Shown here piece after piece: positions 34,654-43,944 of a DNA stretch of 64,000 nucleotides (the stretch's first letter is position 1; every line of letters starts with the position of its first letter). The DNA lies in assembly GCA_030843315.1 (NCBI GenBank), contig JAUUPT010000011.1, positions 12,986 through 76,985 on the forward strand, in the 5' to 3' direction. Made by a program: the position numbers and the translations under genes. A model generated the notes under the pieces. That model ran no database searches. It was not told the DNA's origin and saw only the letters and a program-made list of their open reading frames with translations. Source of the stretch: Bacteroidaceae bacterium (GTDB lineage Bacteria; Bacteroidota; Bacteroidia; Bacteroidales; Bacteroidaceae).

Positions 34654-36114
34654 ATGGAAAAGAAAGACTTAAAACCGGCTGGTGTATTTCATTATTTCGA
34701 AGAAATCTGCCAAGTGCCACGCCCTTCCAAAAAGGAAGAGAAGATTATCGCTTATTTAAAAGCATTCGGAGAAAAGCATAAGTTGGAAACCAAGGTGGAT
34801 GAAGCCGGAAACGTCCTGATAAAAAAAACTGCCACTCCGGGCATGGAAAACCGTAAAACTGTCGTACTGCAATCACACATAGATATGGTGTGCGAAAAGA
34901 ACAGTGACGTGAAACACGATTTCCTCACCGACCCCATCGAAACAGAGATAGACGGCGAATGGATGAAAGCCAAAGGCACCACACTGGGTGCAGACAATGG
35001 CATCGGCGTTGCTACCGAACTGGCTATCCTGACCGATGACAGCATTGAACATGGGCCCATCGAGTGCCTGTTCACCGTAGATGAAGAAACCGGACTGACC
35101 GGCGCTTTCGCTCTGAAAGAAGGATTCATGAGCGGAGACATCCTGCTGAACCTCGACTCGGAAGATGAAGGCGAACTTTTCATCGGCTGTGCTGGTGGTG
35201 TAGACTCTGTGGCTGAGTTTACTTATAAAGAGGTAGACGTACCGGCCGGATATTATTTCTGCAAAGTGATGGTAAAAGGTTTGAGAGGCGGACACTCCGG
35301 TGGCGACATACACCTGGAACGTGGTAATGCCAACAAACTGCTGAATCGTTTCCTGAGCCAGACATTCAAGAAATATGATATGTATCTCTGCGAGATAGCC
35401 GGTGGTAACTTGCGCAACGCCATTGCCCGCGAAGCCTATGCAGTAATTGCCATCCCCGATGCTGACAAGCATGCTTTACGTACCGACCTGAACATCCTTT
35501 CCGCTGAGATAGAAGCGGAATATGCCGTTGTCGATCCGGACTTGCAGTTTGCACTCGAATCGGAATCTGCCCGCCCCAAAGCAATAGACAAGGATACCAC
35601 CAAACGCCTGCTGCAAGCCATCTATGCCTCACCCCACGGAGTATATGCCATGAGTCAGGATATTCCCGGTCTGGTAGAAACATCCACAAACCTGGCATCC
35701 GTTAAGATGAAGCCGGATCATGTCATCCGCATCGAAACCAGCCAGCGCAGTTCTACCACATCATCCAAGCAAGATATTGCCAATATGGTGCGGACTGTAT
35801 TCGAAATGGCGGGAGCAGAAGTAACCTTCAGCGACGGATATCCCGGATGGAAGCCCAATCCGCATTCGGAAATACTGGAAGTAGCTGTCGAGTCGTACAA
35901 GCGCCTCTTTGGTGTGGATGCCAAGGTAAAAGCCATCCATGCAGGTTTGGAGTGCGGATTGTTCCTCGACAAATATCCCACACTGGATATGATTTCCTTC
36001 GGCCCTACCCTGCAAGGCGTACATTCTCCCGACGAACGGATGCTGATTCCTACCGTCGATAAGTTTTGGAAACACTTGCTGGATGTTCTGAAACACATTC
36101 CGGCAAAGAAGTAA
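34654..36114 (+). CDS. pepD: Aminoacyl-histidine dipeptidase (PepD, M20 family)
   Basis: A 486-residue metallopeptidase that hydrolyses Xaa-His and other dipeptides in the cytoplasm. The zinc-binding and catalytic motifs are in sequence: LQSHIDMVCEKN, GADNGIG, DEETGLTGA (catalytic glutamate pair), and LDSEDEGELFIGCAGG. The dimerisation domain follows with LRGGHSGGDI. I chose ATG 34654, which gives the standard N-terminus KKDLKPAGVFHYFEEIC; an in-frame ATG at 34627 adds nine residues without family match. A following gene starts 37 bases after the stop. Confidence 0.94.
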   Translation: MEKKDLKPAGVFHYFEEICQVPRPSKKEEKIIAYLKAFGEKHKLETKVDEAGNVLIKKTATPGMENRKTVVLQSHIDMVCEKNSDVKHDFLTDPIETEIDGEWMKAKGTTLGADNGIGVATELAILTDDSIEHGPIECLFTVDEETGLTGAFALKEGFMSGDILLNLDSEDEGELFIGCAGGVDSVAEFTYKEVDVPAGYYFCKVMVKGLRGGHSGGDIHLERGNANKLLNRFLSQTFKKYDMYLCEIAGGNLRNAIAREAYAVIAIPDADKHALRTDLNILSAEIEAEYAVVDPDLQFALESESARPKAIDKDTTKRLLQAIYASPHGVYAMSQDIPGLVETSTNLASVKMKPDHVIRIETSQRSSTTSSKQDIANMVRTVFEMAGAEVTFSDGYPGWKPNPHSEILEVAVESYKRLFGVDAKVKAIHAGLECGLFLDKYPTLDMISFGPTLQGVHSPDERMLIPTVDKFWKHLLDVLKHIPAKK

Positions 36115-36120
36115 TTGTGG

Positions 36121-36149
36121 TGATTAGGGATTAATGATTAGGGATTAGT
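36121..36149. repeat. Short tandem repeat in intergenic spacer
   Basis: GATTAGGGATTA occurs twice with a 14-base period between pepD and the next start codon. Common low-complexity spacer type in Bacteroides. Confidence 0.6.
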
Positions 36150-36150
36150 A

Positions 36151-37200
36151 ATGCGGATTGCCTTGCTGAAATACCTTTCTCTCTGCCCGTACTTCTATCT
36201 GTACGGGCAAGAGAAGAGGGATACACTCACCTTCCGTGTAGTGAGCTACAATGTCGAGAACTTATTCGACTGCCGGCACGATACACTGAAGAATGATTAT
36301 GAATTCCTACCCGATGCCATGCGTCATTGGAACTACTCCAAATACAGGAAGAAACTGGACGACATAGCCCGCGTCATCACCGCCGTCGGCGGATGGGCGC
36401 CGCCCGCACTCGTTGCGTTGTGCGAAGTAGAGAACGACAGCGTCATGCGCGATCTTACCCGCTATTCCGCCCTGCGCGAAGCCGGCTATCGTTATATCAT
36501 AACCCAATCGCCCGACGAGCGCGGCATCAATGTAGCCCTACTCTATCAGCGCAGTTTCTTCATGCCGATTGCCTGCCAAAGCCTTCCGGTGGATAAGCCC
36601 CGCAGAAACAGTCGCCCCACGCGCGACATCCTCCACGTCAGCGGACTGCTGATGAACAGAGATACACTGGATGTATTCGTAGCTCATTTCCCTTCCCGGT
36701 CGGGCGGTGCCAAAGAGTCCGAACCCTATCGGCTACTGGCAGCAAAAAAGGTAAAGGAAACGGCAGACAGCCTCTTTCAAATACGGCAACACCCGCAAAT
36801 CATTCTTTTGGGAGACTTCAACGACTACCCCGATAATAAGTCCGTGCGGCAAGTCCTGAGGGCTGAAGCTCCTCCTACCCTGCCGGATTCTTTGTATGCA
36901 AAGAAACTCTACCATCTTCTCGCACGCAAAACAGCTACCCACAAGCACTTCGGCAGCTACAAATACCAGGGAGAATGGGGATTGCTGGACCACATCATCG
37001 TATCAGGCACCCTCCTGTTGAAAGACTCCCCACTCCATACCGATGAAACAAAGGCAGACGTATTCAGCCTTCCGTTTCTCTTGACAAAAGACACTAAATA
37101 TTACGGAAAGCAACCCTTCCGCACTTATTACGGGATGAAGTACCAAGGCGGATACAGCGACCATCTGCCTGTATATGCCGAGTTCCGTCTACTCTATTAA
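36151..37200 (+). CDS. Endonuclease/exonuclease/phosphatase family protein
   Basis: A 349-residue protein with the EEP fold. Visible catalytic motifs are VSYNVENLFD near the start, CEVEND, GDFNDYP, LLDHII and SDHLPVYAEF at the end, which provide the metal-binding and catalytic Asp, Asn and His. The first 20 residues (LLKYLSLCPYFYLYGQ) look like a signal sequence, so it may be periplasmic or secreted. The substrate could be nucleic acid or phosphoesters. The ATG at 36151 follows pepD by 37 bases. Its stop overlaps the convergent MscS stop by 4 bases. Confidence 0.88.
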   Translation: MRIALLKYLSLCPYFYLYGQEKRDTLTFRVVSYNVENLFDCRHDTLKNDYEFLPDAMRHWNYSKYRKKLDDIARVITAVGGWAPPALVALCEVENDSVMRDLTRYSALREAGYRYIITQSPDERGINVALLYQRSFFMPIACQSLPVDKPRRNSRPTRDILHVSGLLMNRDTLDVFVAHFPSRSGGAKESEPYRLLAAKKVKETADSLFQIRQHPQIILLGDFNDYPDNKSVRQVLRAEAPPTLPDSLYAKKLYHLLARKTATHKHFGSYKYQGEWGLLDHIIVSGTLLLKDSPLHTDETKADVFSLPFLLTKDTKYYGKQPFRTYYGMKYQGGYSDHLPVYAEFRLLY

Positions 37201-38366
37201 TTGGAATACTGGTACAGTTTCAAGTCAAACTTCTGCACCATCACCAGCAGATGGTCGAAGATATCGGACTGGATGCGTTCGTATTCTTTCCAAACCTTAT
37301 TGCGGGAGAAGAAATAGACCTGAATGGGCACTCCGTAAGTGGTCGGTTCCTTCTGACTGATAATCAAATCCATATCCTGATTCACCACTGGAAGACTGCA
37401 CAGATAGCGTTCGACATAGATACGATAAAGTTGCGCATTGGTAGGCACTTCCCCTTCTGCAGGCTTATAATCTGCCATCAGGGGAACTTCCTTGCGAATC
37501 GTATCCAGCATCTCCGGCGTGCAGAACTTCAGCGTGGTCATGTCCAGATAGATATTCTTATCCACCCGGCGTCCGCCGCTCTCCTGCATACCGCGCCAAT
37601 TCTGGAAAGAGTTATTCACAAGCGTATAGGGCGGCACAGTCGAAATCGTTTCGTCCCAGTTGCGTATCTTCACCGTATTCAGCGTAATCTCTTCCACCGT
37701 ACCGTTGGCAACGCCATTGGGCAGTGCTATCCAGTCTCCGATGCGCAGCATATCATTGGCAGAGAGCTGCACCCCCGCCACAAATCCCAGAATCGTATCC
37801 TTAAATACCAACATCAGCACCGCTGCCGAAGCTCCCAGTCCGGCAAACAAAGTCATAGGCGACTTACCCAGCAGCACAGAAATGATAACGATGATACCTA
37901 CAAAGAACAGCAACACCTGAAGCACCTGCACAAAGCCCTTCATCGGGCGATTCTTCTGCTTGCCTTTCGAATTATACACGTCGAACATTACCAAAAGTAC
38001 GCCGTTGATTGTAAATAACACCGCCGCAATAATATAAACCATGCAGACCTTTTGCGAAAAGTCCAGCATCTCTTTTCCACGTATAAAGGCGAATGGAAGC
38101 AAGAAGTAAATCAATATTCCGGGCAGGATATGTATCAGGTGATGCACCACCTTACGCTTCATCAGCAGTGTATTCCACCGGTGCGGAGAGCGTCTCGTGT
38201 AATGCTTCATGCCTCCGACGAAGATTGCCTGGCACAAATAATCCAGCCCTATCGACAGTCCCACCATCAACAGTGCAATAATCGTTTCATCAAACATATC
38301 GGCAAATTTCGGGTCTACTCCCCAACCTATCAGGATTTTGTTCATCCATCCTCCTAAACTCATCAT
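37197..38366 (-). CDS. MscS-family mechanosensitive ion channel
   Basis: A 389-residue membrane protein with about five helices in the N-terminal half and the MscS pore-lining helix plus beta domain in the middle (FAGLGASAAVLMLVFKDTILGFVAGVQL then DWIALPNGVANGTVEEITLNTVKIR). The C-terminal soluble part ends FDLKLYQYSN. The length resembles YbdG-type channels that open on osmotic downshock. The start is uncertain: ATG codons occur at 38366, 38363, 38345 and 38444; I took 38366 because residues before it do not match relatives. Confidence 0.87.
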   Translation of the reverse strand: MMSLGGWMNKILIGWGVDPKFADMFDETIIALLMVGLSIGLDYLCQAIFVGGMKHYTRRSPHRWNTLLMKRKVVHHLIHILPGILIYFLLPFAFIRGKEMLDFSQKVCMVYIIAAVLFTINGVLLVMFDVYNSKGKQKNRPMKGFVQVLQVLLFFVGIIVIISVLLGKSPMTLFAGLGASAAVLMLVFKDTILGFVAGVQLSANDMLRIGDWIALPNGVANGTVEEITLNTVKIRNWDETISTVPPYTLVNNSFQNWRGMQESGGRRVDKNIYLDMTTLKFCTPEMLDTIRKEVPLMADYKPAEGEVPTNAQLYRIYVERYLCSLPVVNQDMDLIISQKEPTTYGVPIQVYFFSRNKVWKEYERIQSDIFDHLLVMVQKFDLKLYQYSN

Positions 38367-38542
38367 ATAGTAACTTTTTGCGGTTTCTAACAAGTATAAC
38401 AAATAAGAGTTCAGAGATGTTTTCTCATTTAGTGGTATCCACATTAGCCGATTGAGCTTTAAAGGCAAGTAATTTGAGCTTCACGGCAAAGCTACGATAA
38501 GACCTTTTTCCTACTTTTGTCACAAACTTAAAATGTAATTCG

Positions 38543-38550
38543 TATATTTG
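38543..38550 (+). promoter_or_regulatory. -7 element for the DUF362 gene
   Basis: TATATTTG, perfect match. A TTTG occurs 23 bases earlier. The leader to ATG 38653 would be about 95 bases. Confidence 0.5.
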
Positions 38551-38652
38551 CTACTGAATAAAAAGAGATTAGCATTATACCCCCCAGAACTAACGAAGTT
38601 TATATAGGTGTGGGATACATATTTGATTTACAAACTTAATTATACAATTACT

Positions 38653-39627
38653 ATGAAACGGATTTTATTGAATGTATTAATTTTAGCTTTTATGTTGCCA
38701 TTAGCAATGTGTAGTTCCTCCTCACAAAAGAAAGAGAATAACCAGGCCGAGTCTCCCAAAGTGTATTACATAAAAGATATCACCCCAGAGAATCTGGTGA
38801 AGATATACGAAGCGCTTGGACGCCCCGTGAAAGGGAAAGTAGCCGTAAAACTCAGTACAGGCGAACCGGGCGGGCATAATTTCCTGCAACCGGCACTGAT
38901 AAAGGATCTGGTACAAAAAGTAAACGGCACTATTGTAGAATGCAATACTGCCTATGGTGGCAAACGCGGAGACACGGAGTCGCATCTCAAAGCTGCCCAA
39001 GATCACGGTTTCACAGCCATTGCCCCGGTAGACATTATGGATGCCGACGGAGAAGTTGAACTGCCTATCACCAACGGCAAACATTTGAAGTCCGATTTGG
39101 TAGGAAAGAACTATCTGAACTACGACTTCACCGTCGTATTGTCCCACTTCAAAGGCCATGCCATGGGAGGCTTTGGCGGTGCCCTTAAAAATATCTCCAT
39201 CGGCATTGCTTCGTCCAAAGGTAAAGCCCGTATCCATTCCGCAGGAACGCTCGATTCCCCTTCTGAAGTATGGAACAACCTGCCGGAACAGGACGCTTTT
39301 CTGGAATCAATGGCAGAAGCAGCCAAAGCTATCATCGACCACTGTGGCGAGAACATTCTATATATAAATGTAGCAAACAATCTTTCTGTCGACTGTGATT
39401 GCGATGAAAGTCCCGAAGATCCTAAGATGGGAGATATCGGCATTCTTGCTTCCCTCGACCCCGTAGCCCTCGACAAAGCTTGCACCGACATGGTACGTGC
39501 TTCGAAAGATCACGGTAAGATCCACCTGATAGAACGTATCGACTCACGCAACGGCATGCATACACTGGACTATGCGGAAGAATTGGGAATGGGAAAACAG
39601 AAATATGAGTTGGTTACTCTGGAATAA
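38653..39627 (+). CDS. DUF362 lipoprotein
   Basis: A 324-residue lipoprotein (LAMC-type lipobox near residue 20) containing DUF362. The conserved segments are VAVKLSTGEPGGHNFL, the central LSHFKGHAMGGFGGALKNISIGIAS and SLDPVALDKACTDMV. The VDCDCDE cysteines could hold a metal, but the ferredoxin domain found in some family members is absent. The function is unknown; the family is common in anaerobes. The gene is followed by the AraC regulator gene in the same direction 60 bases later. Confidence 0.82.
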   Translation: MKRILLNVLILAFMLPLAMCSSSSQKKENNQAESPKVYYIKDITPENLVKIYEALGRPVKGKVAVKLSTGEPGGHNFLQPALIKDLVQKVNGTIVECNTAYGGKRGDTESHLKAAQDHGFTAIAPVDIMDADGEVELPITNGKHLKSDLVGKNYLNYDFTVVLSHFKGHAMGGFGGALKNISIGIASSKGKARIHSAGTLDSPSEVWNNLPEQDAFLESMAEAAKAIIDHCGENILYINVANNLSVDCDCDESPEDPKMGDIGILASLDPVALDKACTDMVRASKDHGKIHLIERIDSRNGMHTLDYAEELGMGKQKYELVTLE

Positions 39628-39687
39628 TCCATTGAGGCATTTATCATAGAGACGTTTATTTGCATAATATTAAAGAACAAAACTGCT

Positions 39688-40500
39688 ATGGACGATATGA
39701 AAGTATTGAAATACTCGGATATCTTTTTAACGATGTATTTCAACGACAAGCGGCTGTGTCTATGCCGTAACCTTCACCACACACTTGTTTACTTGTGTTC
39801 CGGTGAAATGGAGATCAACGAATCGGGGAAGATTACTAAACTGCATAGCGGCGACTGCGCTTTTATCCGCAAGGATTGCGCTATGCAAATGACCAAACAA
39901 GGCATAGACGGAGAACAATTCAAAGGGATATTCCTGGTATTCTCTCCCAAATTCTTGCGGGATTTTTATCAGAATCTGAATAAGACCATGCTTCCTGCCG
40001 ATGTCTCCAAAAGCAAAAAGAGCTTATATCTGCTGCCCTCCAAACGGCCGGACATCGTCAGCTTGTTCGAATCCATGTTCCCCTACTTCGACTCTGCCAT
40101 AGAGCCCACGGAAGAATTATTGAAGTTAAAGATGATAGAGGGAATTTATGTGCTGCTGAATACAGACAAGAGTTTATATGCCTCGCTTTTCGATTTCGCT
40201 GACCCGTGGAAGATCGACATCCTTGAGTTTCTTACAGAAAATTACATGTACGATCTTTCGATGGAAGAAATCGCCTCGTTCACGGGGCGAAGCCTGGCTA
40301 CATTCAAACGCGACTTTGCTAAAGTCAGCGACCTGACGCCTCAGCGTTGGATTATACAAAAGCGGTTGGAAGTGGCTCACGACCAAATCGTCCATAAAGG
40401 ACGCAAAGTGAGTGAAGTCTATGCAGATGTAGGTTTCAAGAACCTGTCACACTTTTCGCGTTCCTACAAGCAAGCCTATGGAGCGGCACCGACCAAATAA
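39688..40500 (+). CDS. AraC-family transcriptional regulator
   Basis: A 270-residue regulator with an N-terminal cupin-like effector domain (about 1-150, GEMEINESGKITKLHSGDCAF) and the C-terminal AraC double helix-turn-helix (about 165-270: FLTENYMYDLSMEEIASFTG and SHFSRSYKQAYG). Likely regulator of the DUF3737, PatB-like and hydrolase genes that follow in the same direction, since such quartets co-occur in gut bacteria. A hairpin terminator follows it, so downstream genes have their own transcript. Confidence 0.87.
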   Translation: MDDMKVLKYSDIFLTMYFNDKRLCLCRNLHHTLVYLCSGEMEINESGKITKLHSGDCAFIRKDCAMQMTKQGIDGEQFKGIFLVFSPKFLRDFYQNLNKTMLPADVSKSKKSLYLLPSKRPDIVSLFESMFPYFDSAIEPTEELLKLKMIEGIYVLLNTDKSLYASLFDFADPWKIDILEFLTENYMYDLSMEEIASFTGRSLATFKRDFAKVSDLTPQRWIIQKRLEVAHDQIVHKGRKVSEVYADVGFKNLSHFSRSYKQAYGAAPTK

Positions 40501-40529
40501 ATAGTACCTGAACTTCTCAGCAAACTAAA

Positions 40530-40563
40530 AAGAGCCTCGCAGCAAAGTTGTTGCGAGGCTCTT
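40530..40563 (+). terminator. Terminator after the AraC gene
   Basis: AAGAGCCTCGCA (40530-40541) pairs with TTGCGAGGCTCTT (40551-40563), followed by T-rich sequence. Confidence 0.9.
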
Positions 40564-40592
40564 CGTTTAATTTTGCATCAAAATAATAAAGT

Positions 40593-41456
40593 ATGGAAAT
40601 AGCAACAACAGAAATGAAAGAAATTAAAGATGCAAGTTATGAAGGAGAACGTCCGTTATTCGGTTCTCATAAGCTACATTTAAAGAACGTAAAGATTCTG
40701 CCCGGTGAGTCTGCCTTGAAGCATTGTAGTGATGTCGAGGCTGAGGATTGTGAATTTTCGGGAAAGTACCCTTTCTGGCACAATGAGAATGTATTGATAA
40801 CCGATTGTCTTTTCCACGAAGGTGCACGTGCAGCTATCTGGTATGTCAAGAACCTTCGGATGATGGACACATTGGTGGAAGCTCCGAAAATGTTCCGCGA
40901 AATCGACGGACTATTTCTGGAGAACGTGAAATTGCCCGATGCACAAGAAACCTGCTGGAACTGCCGCAATGTGGAACTCTACAATGTGGAAGCCCACAAA
41001 GGCGATTATATCTTTATGAACAATGAGAATATGAAGATTGAAGGCTTCCTGCTGCAAGGCAACTATTCATTCCAGTATGCTAAGAATGTGGAAATCCGCA
41101 ACTCCGAATTACACACGAAAGACGCCTTTTGGCATTCGGACAATGTGACGGTATATGATTCCGTTCTCGATGGCGAATATCTTGGCTGGCATTCCCATAA
41201 CCTTCGACTGGTAAATTGCATAATAACAGGAACCCAACCTCTCTGCTATGCTCATAACCTCATAATGGAGAACTGTACCATGGGAGAAGATGCCGACCTT
41301 GCTTTCGAGTATTCGTCCGTACAGGCTCAAATCAACGGGCACATTACCAGCGTGAAGAACCCGAATAGCGGGTGCATTTCTGCCGGAAGCATCGGCGAAG
41401 TCATCATTGACGAGTATTGCAAGAATCCTGAAGCATGTAAGATAGAAACAGAATAA
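40593..41456 (+). CDS. DUF3737 family protein (beta-helix)
   Basis: A 287-residue protein built of short imperfect repeats that suit a right-handed beta helix, for example CEFSGKYPFWHNENV, WHSDNVTVYDSV and WHSHNLRLVNC. The start MKEIKDASYEGERPLFGSH and the ending GEVIIDEYCKNP are typical of DUF3737. No signal peptide is present, so it is cytoplasmic. The function is unknown, though it is often near AraC regulators and oxidoreductases. The PatB-like gene follows 29 bases later. Confidence 0.9.
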   Translation: MEIATTEMKEIKDASYEGERPLFGSHKLHLKNVKILPGESALKHCSDVEAEDCEFSGKYPFWHNENVLITDCLFHEGARAAIWYVKNLRMMDTLVEAPKMFREIDGLFLENVKLPDAQETCWNCRNVELYNVEAHKGDYIFMNNENMKIEGFLLQGNYSFQYAKNVEIRNSELHTKDAFWHSDNVTVYDSVLDGEYLGWHSHNLRLVNCIITGTQPLCYAHNLIMENCTMGEDADLAFEYSSVQAQINGHITSVKNPNSGCISAGSIGEVIIDEYCKNPEACKIETE

Positions 41457-41485
41457 TTACTATTAAGAAGAGAATAAGATAAGCC

Positions 41486-42649
41486 ATGATGAATTATGAT
41501 TTTGATACGATAAATCCCCGTCGTGGAACCAATTCTTATAAGTGGGATTCGGCACCGGATGACGACCTGCTACCCATGTGGGTGGCAGATATGGATTTCC
41601 GGACGGCTCCGCCTGTTGTGGAAGCACTGACACGGCGGGTTCAGCAAGGTATTTTTGGTTATACGAAGGTGCCCGGCGCGTATTACGATGCCATAACGGA
41701 TTGGTTTCATCATCGGCACAACTGGCGCATGGAGAAGGAATGGATTATTTATACCTCGGGAGTTGTGCCGGCTTTGTCGGCTGTCATCAAAGCATTGACC
41801 GTGCCGGGCGACAAGGTATTGGTGCAAACCCCTGTTTACAACTGTTTCTTCTCGTCGATCCGCAACAACGGGTGCGAACCGGTTTCCAATCCGCTCATTC
41901 GCGAGGGCAATACTTACCACATGGATTTTGACGATTTGGAGCAGAAAGCCGCCGACCCCAAGGCACGACTTCTGCTGCTGTGCAACCCGCATAATCCGGC
42001 AGGCCGCGTGTGGACCCGAGAAGAACTGACGCGTATCGGCGAAATCTGCATCCGTCACAATGTGTTGGTGGTATCAGACGAAATACACTGCGAACTGACG
42101 TTCCCCGGATATGTCTATACACCTTTTGCCTCTATCTCCGATCAGTTCCTGCACCATTCCGTTACCTGCGTATCGCCCAGCAAGGCATTTAATCTGGCAG
42201 GACTTCAGATTGCAAACATCATCACTTCGGATACAGAAAGACGGCAAAAGATAGACAAAGCGATAAATATCAACGAAGTATGCGATGTCAATCCTTTCGG
42301 TGTAGAAGCCTTAATGGCGGCTTATAACGAAGGCAGGGAATGGCTCGACGGCCTGAAAGCATATCTTCTCGACAACTACCTTTGCATGAAGGACTTCTGC
42401 AAAGAATATCTTCCACAATTCCCCATCATGGAGCTCGAAGGTACTTATCTGGTATGGATGGATTGCTCGACACTTGGCAAGGTTTCGACACAAATGGAGC
42501 ATTTGCTGAAAGAGAAAGCCCGGTTGTGGCTGAATGCCGGCACCATGTATGGTGAGGAAGGCGAAGGCTTCATGCGATGGAATATCGCCTGCCCGCGTTC
42601 TGTATTGATTAAAGGGCTGAAACGTTTTCGGAAGTTTGCAAAATCATAG
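41486..42649 (+). CDS. MalY/PatB-like PLP enzyme (putative cystathionine beta-lyase)
   Basis: A 387-residue fold-type I PLP enzyme. The PLP lysine is residue 233 in SPSKAFNLAGLQ. The family start FDTINPRRGTNSYKWD, the LLLCNPHNPAGRVWTREEL segment and the VSDEIHCEL motif belong to MalY/PatB. Such enzymes cleave cystathionine or cysteine conjugates to pyruvate, ammonia and a thiol. Two ATG codons start it (41486 and 41489). It lies between DUF3737 and the hydrolase, and likely works with them in an AraC-controlled set. Confidence 0.9.
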   Translation: MMNYDFDTINPRRGTNSYKWDSAPDDDLLPMWVADMDFRTAPPVVEALTRRVQQGIFGYTKVPGAYYDAITDWFHHRHNWRMEKEWIIYTSGVVPALSAVIKALTVPGDKVLVQTPVYNCFFSSIRNNGCEPVSNPLIREGNTYHMDFDDLEQKAADPKARLLLLCNPHNPAGRVWTREELTRIGEICIRHNVLVVSDEIHCELTFPGYVYTPFASISDQFLHHSVTCVSPSKAFNLAGLQIANIITSDTERRQKIDKAININEVCDVNPFGVEALMAAYNEGREWLDGLKAYLLDNYLCMKDFCKEYLPQFPIMELEGTYLVWMDCSTLGKVSTQMEHLLKEKARLWLNAGTMYGEEGEGFMRWNIACPRSVLIKGLKRFRKFAKS

Positions 42650-42671
42650 ATAAAATGCTGTGCTGCTCGGA

Positions 42672-42679
42672 TATCTTTG
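42672..42679 (+). promoter_or_regulatory. -7 element for the hydrolase gene
   Basis: TATCTTTG, perfect match, 31 bases before ATG 42710. Confidence 0.55.
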
Positions 42680-42709
42680 CAGTAGTATTAACCACTAAAA
42701 AAATCAACA

Positions 42710-43804
42710 ATGAGCACTCTATTAAAAAGGATTTTTTTGTTTGCAACCTGCCTGCTCTCCGCTACGGTTGCATTGGCACAAGAGGACAACCGCCCGAATC
42801 CGATAATGATTCAGGAACAGGGCAGCTTCATGGTTGGCGGTACTGTTGTAGAGAACCCCGGAACATTCAGCTACTCAGACTTCTGGAATCCGGCAGGCCA
42901 AGGAGCGTATGGCGACCATGTTTACGCTTTCTACCAAGTTCCGGTGGATGCCAAGCCGCTACCTATTGTTTTTCTGCACGGCGGCGGACAGACCGGTAAG
43001 ACATGGGAAACGACTCCTGACGGACGCGAAGGCTTCCAAAACATCTTCCTGCGACGCAAATACACTTGTTATCTCGTCGACCAGCCCCGCCGCGGTCGTG
43101 CAGGAGCCACTTCCCAGCCGACAACCGTAGGCCCGTCGTTCACCAACAAGATGCTATATGCCCTTTTCCGCATCGGGCACTATCCCGACTTCTATCCCGG
43201 TGTACAATTTCCTCAAGACCCGGAATGCGTTGAACAATTGCTTCGATGTGCTACACCCGACACGGGACCCTATGACGACTATGTAACCGCCGAAGGTATG
43301 GCAGCATTGTTCAACAACAAGACAGGGCCTTCCATTCTCGTCACCCACTCGCGCGGCGGCCATCCGGGCTGGCTCACGGCACTGAAATCAGAGAACGTGA
43401 AAGCCATCGTGTCCTTCGAACCGGGCGGCTGGAAGTACGTCTTCCCCTTCCCCGAAGGCGAAGTACCCGAACCGATACAATCGGCCTACGGTTTGCATCA
43501 GGGAGAGCCCATCCCTCTTGAAGAATTCAAGAAGCTGACTCGCATCCCCATCATCATCTACTACGGCGACTTCATAGCCGAACAACCGGTAGAACACATC
43601 GGCGAAGACCAGTGGCGCGCCGAAATGCAGATGGCACGCGCCTTTGCCGATGCCATTAACTGTCACGGCGGAGATGCCCAAGTTGTTCACCTGCCCGAAA
43701 TAGGCATCAAGGGAAACACCCATTTCCTGATGTCCGACCTCAACAATGTGGAAATAGCCAATCTGATGGAGAAGTGGCTGACGGAGAAGGGGCTTTCCCA
43801 TTAA
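42710..43804 (+). CDS. Secreted alpha/beta hydrolase
   Basis: A 364-residue protein with a signal peptide (about residues 1-22, ending ALAQE) and the alpha/beta-hydrolase fold. The oxyanion segment PIVFLHGGGQTGKTWE, the nucleophile serine at residue 214 in THSRGGHPG and a late histidine in GNTHFLMSD are visible. Esterase or lipase activity is likely but the substrate is unknown. It has its own promoter element and a hairpin terminator. Confidence 0.88.
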   Translation: MSTLLKRIFLFATCLLSATVALAQEDNRPNPIMIQEQGSFMVGGTVVENPGTFSYSDFWNPAGQGAYGDHVYAFYQVPVDAKPLPIVFLHGGGQTGKTWETTPDGREGFQNIFLRRKYTCYLVDQPRRGRAGATSQPTTVGPSFTNKMLYALFRIGHYPDFYPGVQFPQDPECVEQLLRCATPDTGPYDDYVTAEGMAALFNNKTGPSILVTHSRGGHPGWLTALKSENVKAIVSFEPGGWKYVFPFPEGEVPEPIQSAYGLHQGEPIPLEEFKKLTRIPIIIYYGDFIAEQPVEHIGEDQWRAEMQMARAFADAINCHGGDAQVVHLPEIGIKGNTHFLMSDLNNVEIANLMEKWLTEKGLSH

Positions 43805-43828
43805 TCCTTACCAACACGAACCCAAAAT

Positions 43829-43870
43829 ATAGCGAGGCGGTATCAAATCCCAACCTCGCTATCACTTTTA
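43829..43870 (+). terminator. Terminator after the hydrolase gene
   Basis: ATAGCGAGG (43829-43837) pairs with CCTCGCTAT (43854-43862), followed by a T-rich tract. Confidence 0.85.
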
Positions 43871-43905
43871 TTCTGTATATTGCTCACTATCAGAAATATT
43901 TTTTG

Positions 43906-43913
43906 TATATTTG
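43906..43913 (+). promoter_or_regulatory. -7 element for the small lipoprotein gene
   Basis: TATATTTG, perfect match, 32 bases before ATG 43945. Confidence 0.5.
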
Positions 43914-43944
43914 TTGGACATAATCTACTTTAAATACTAAGACT

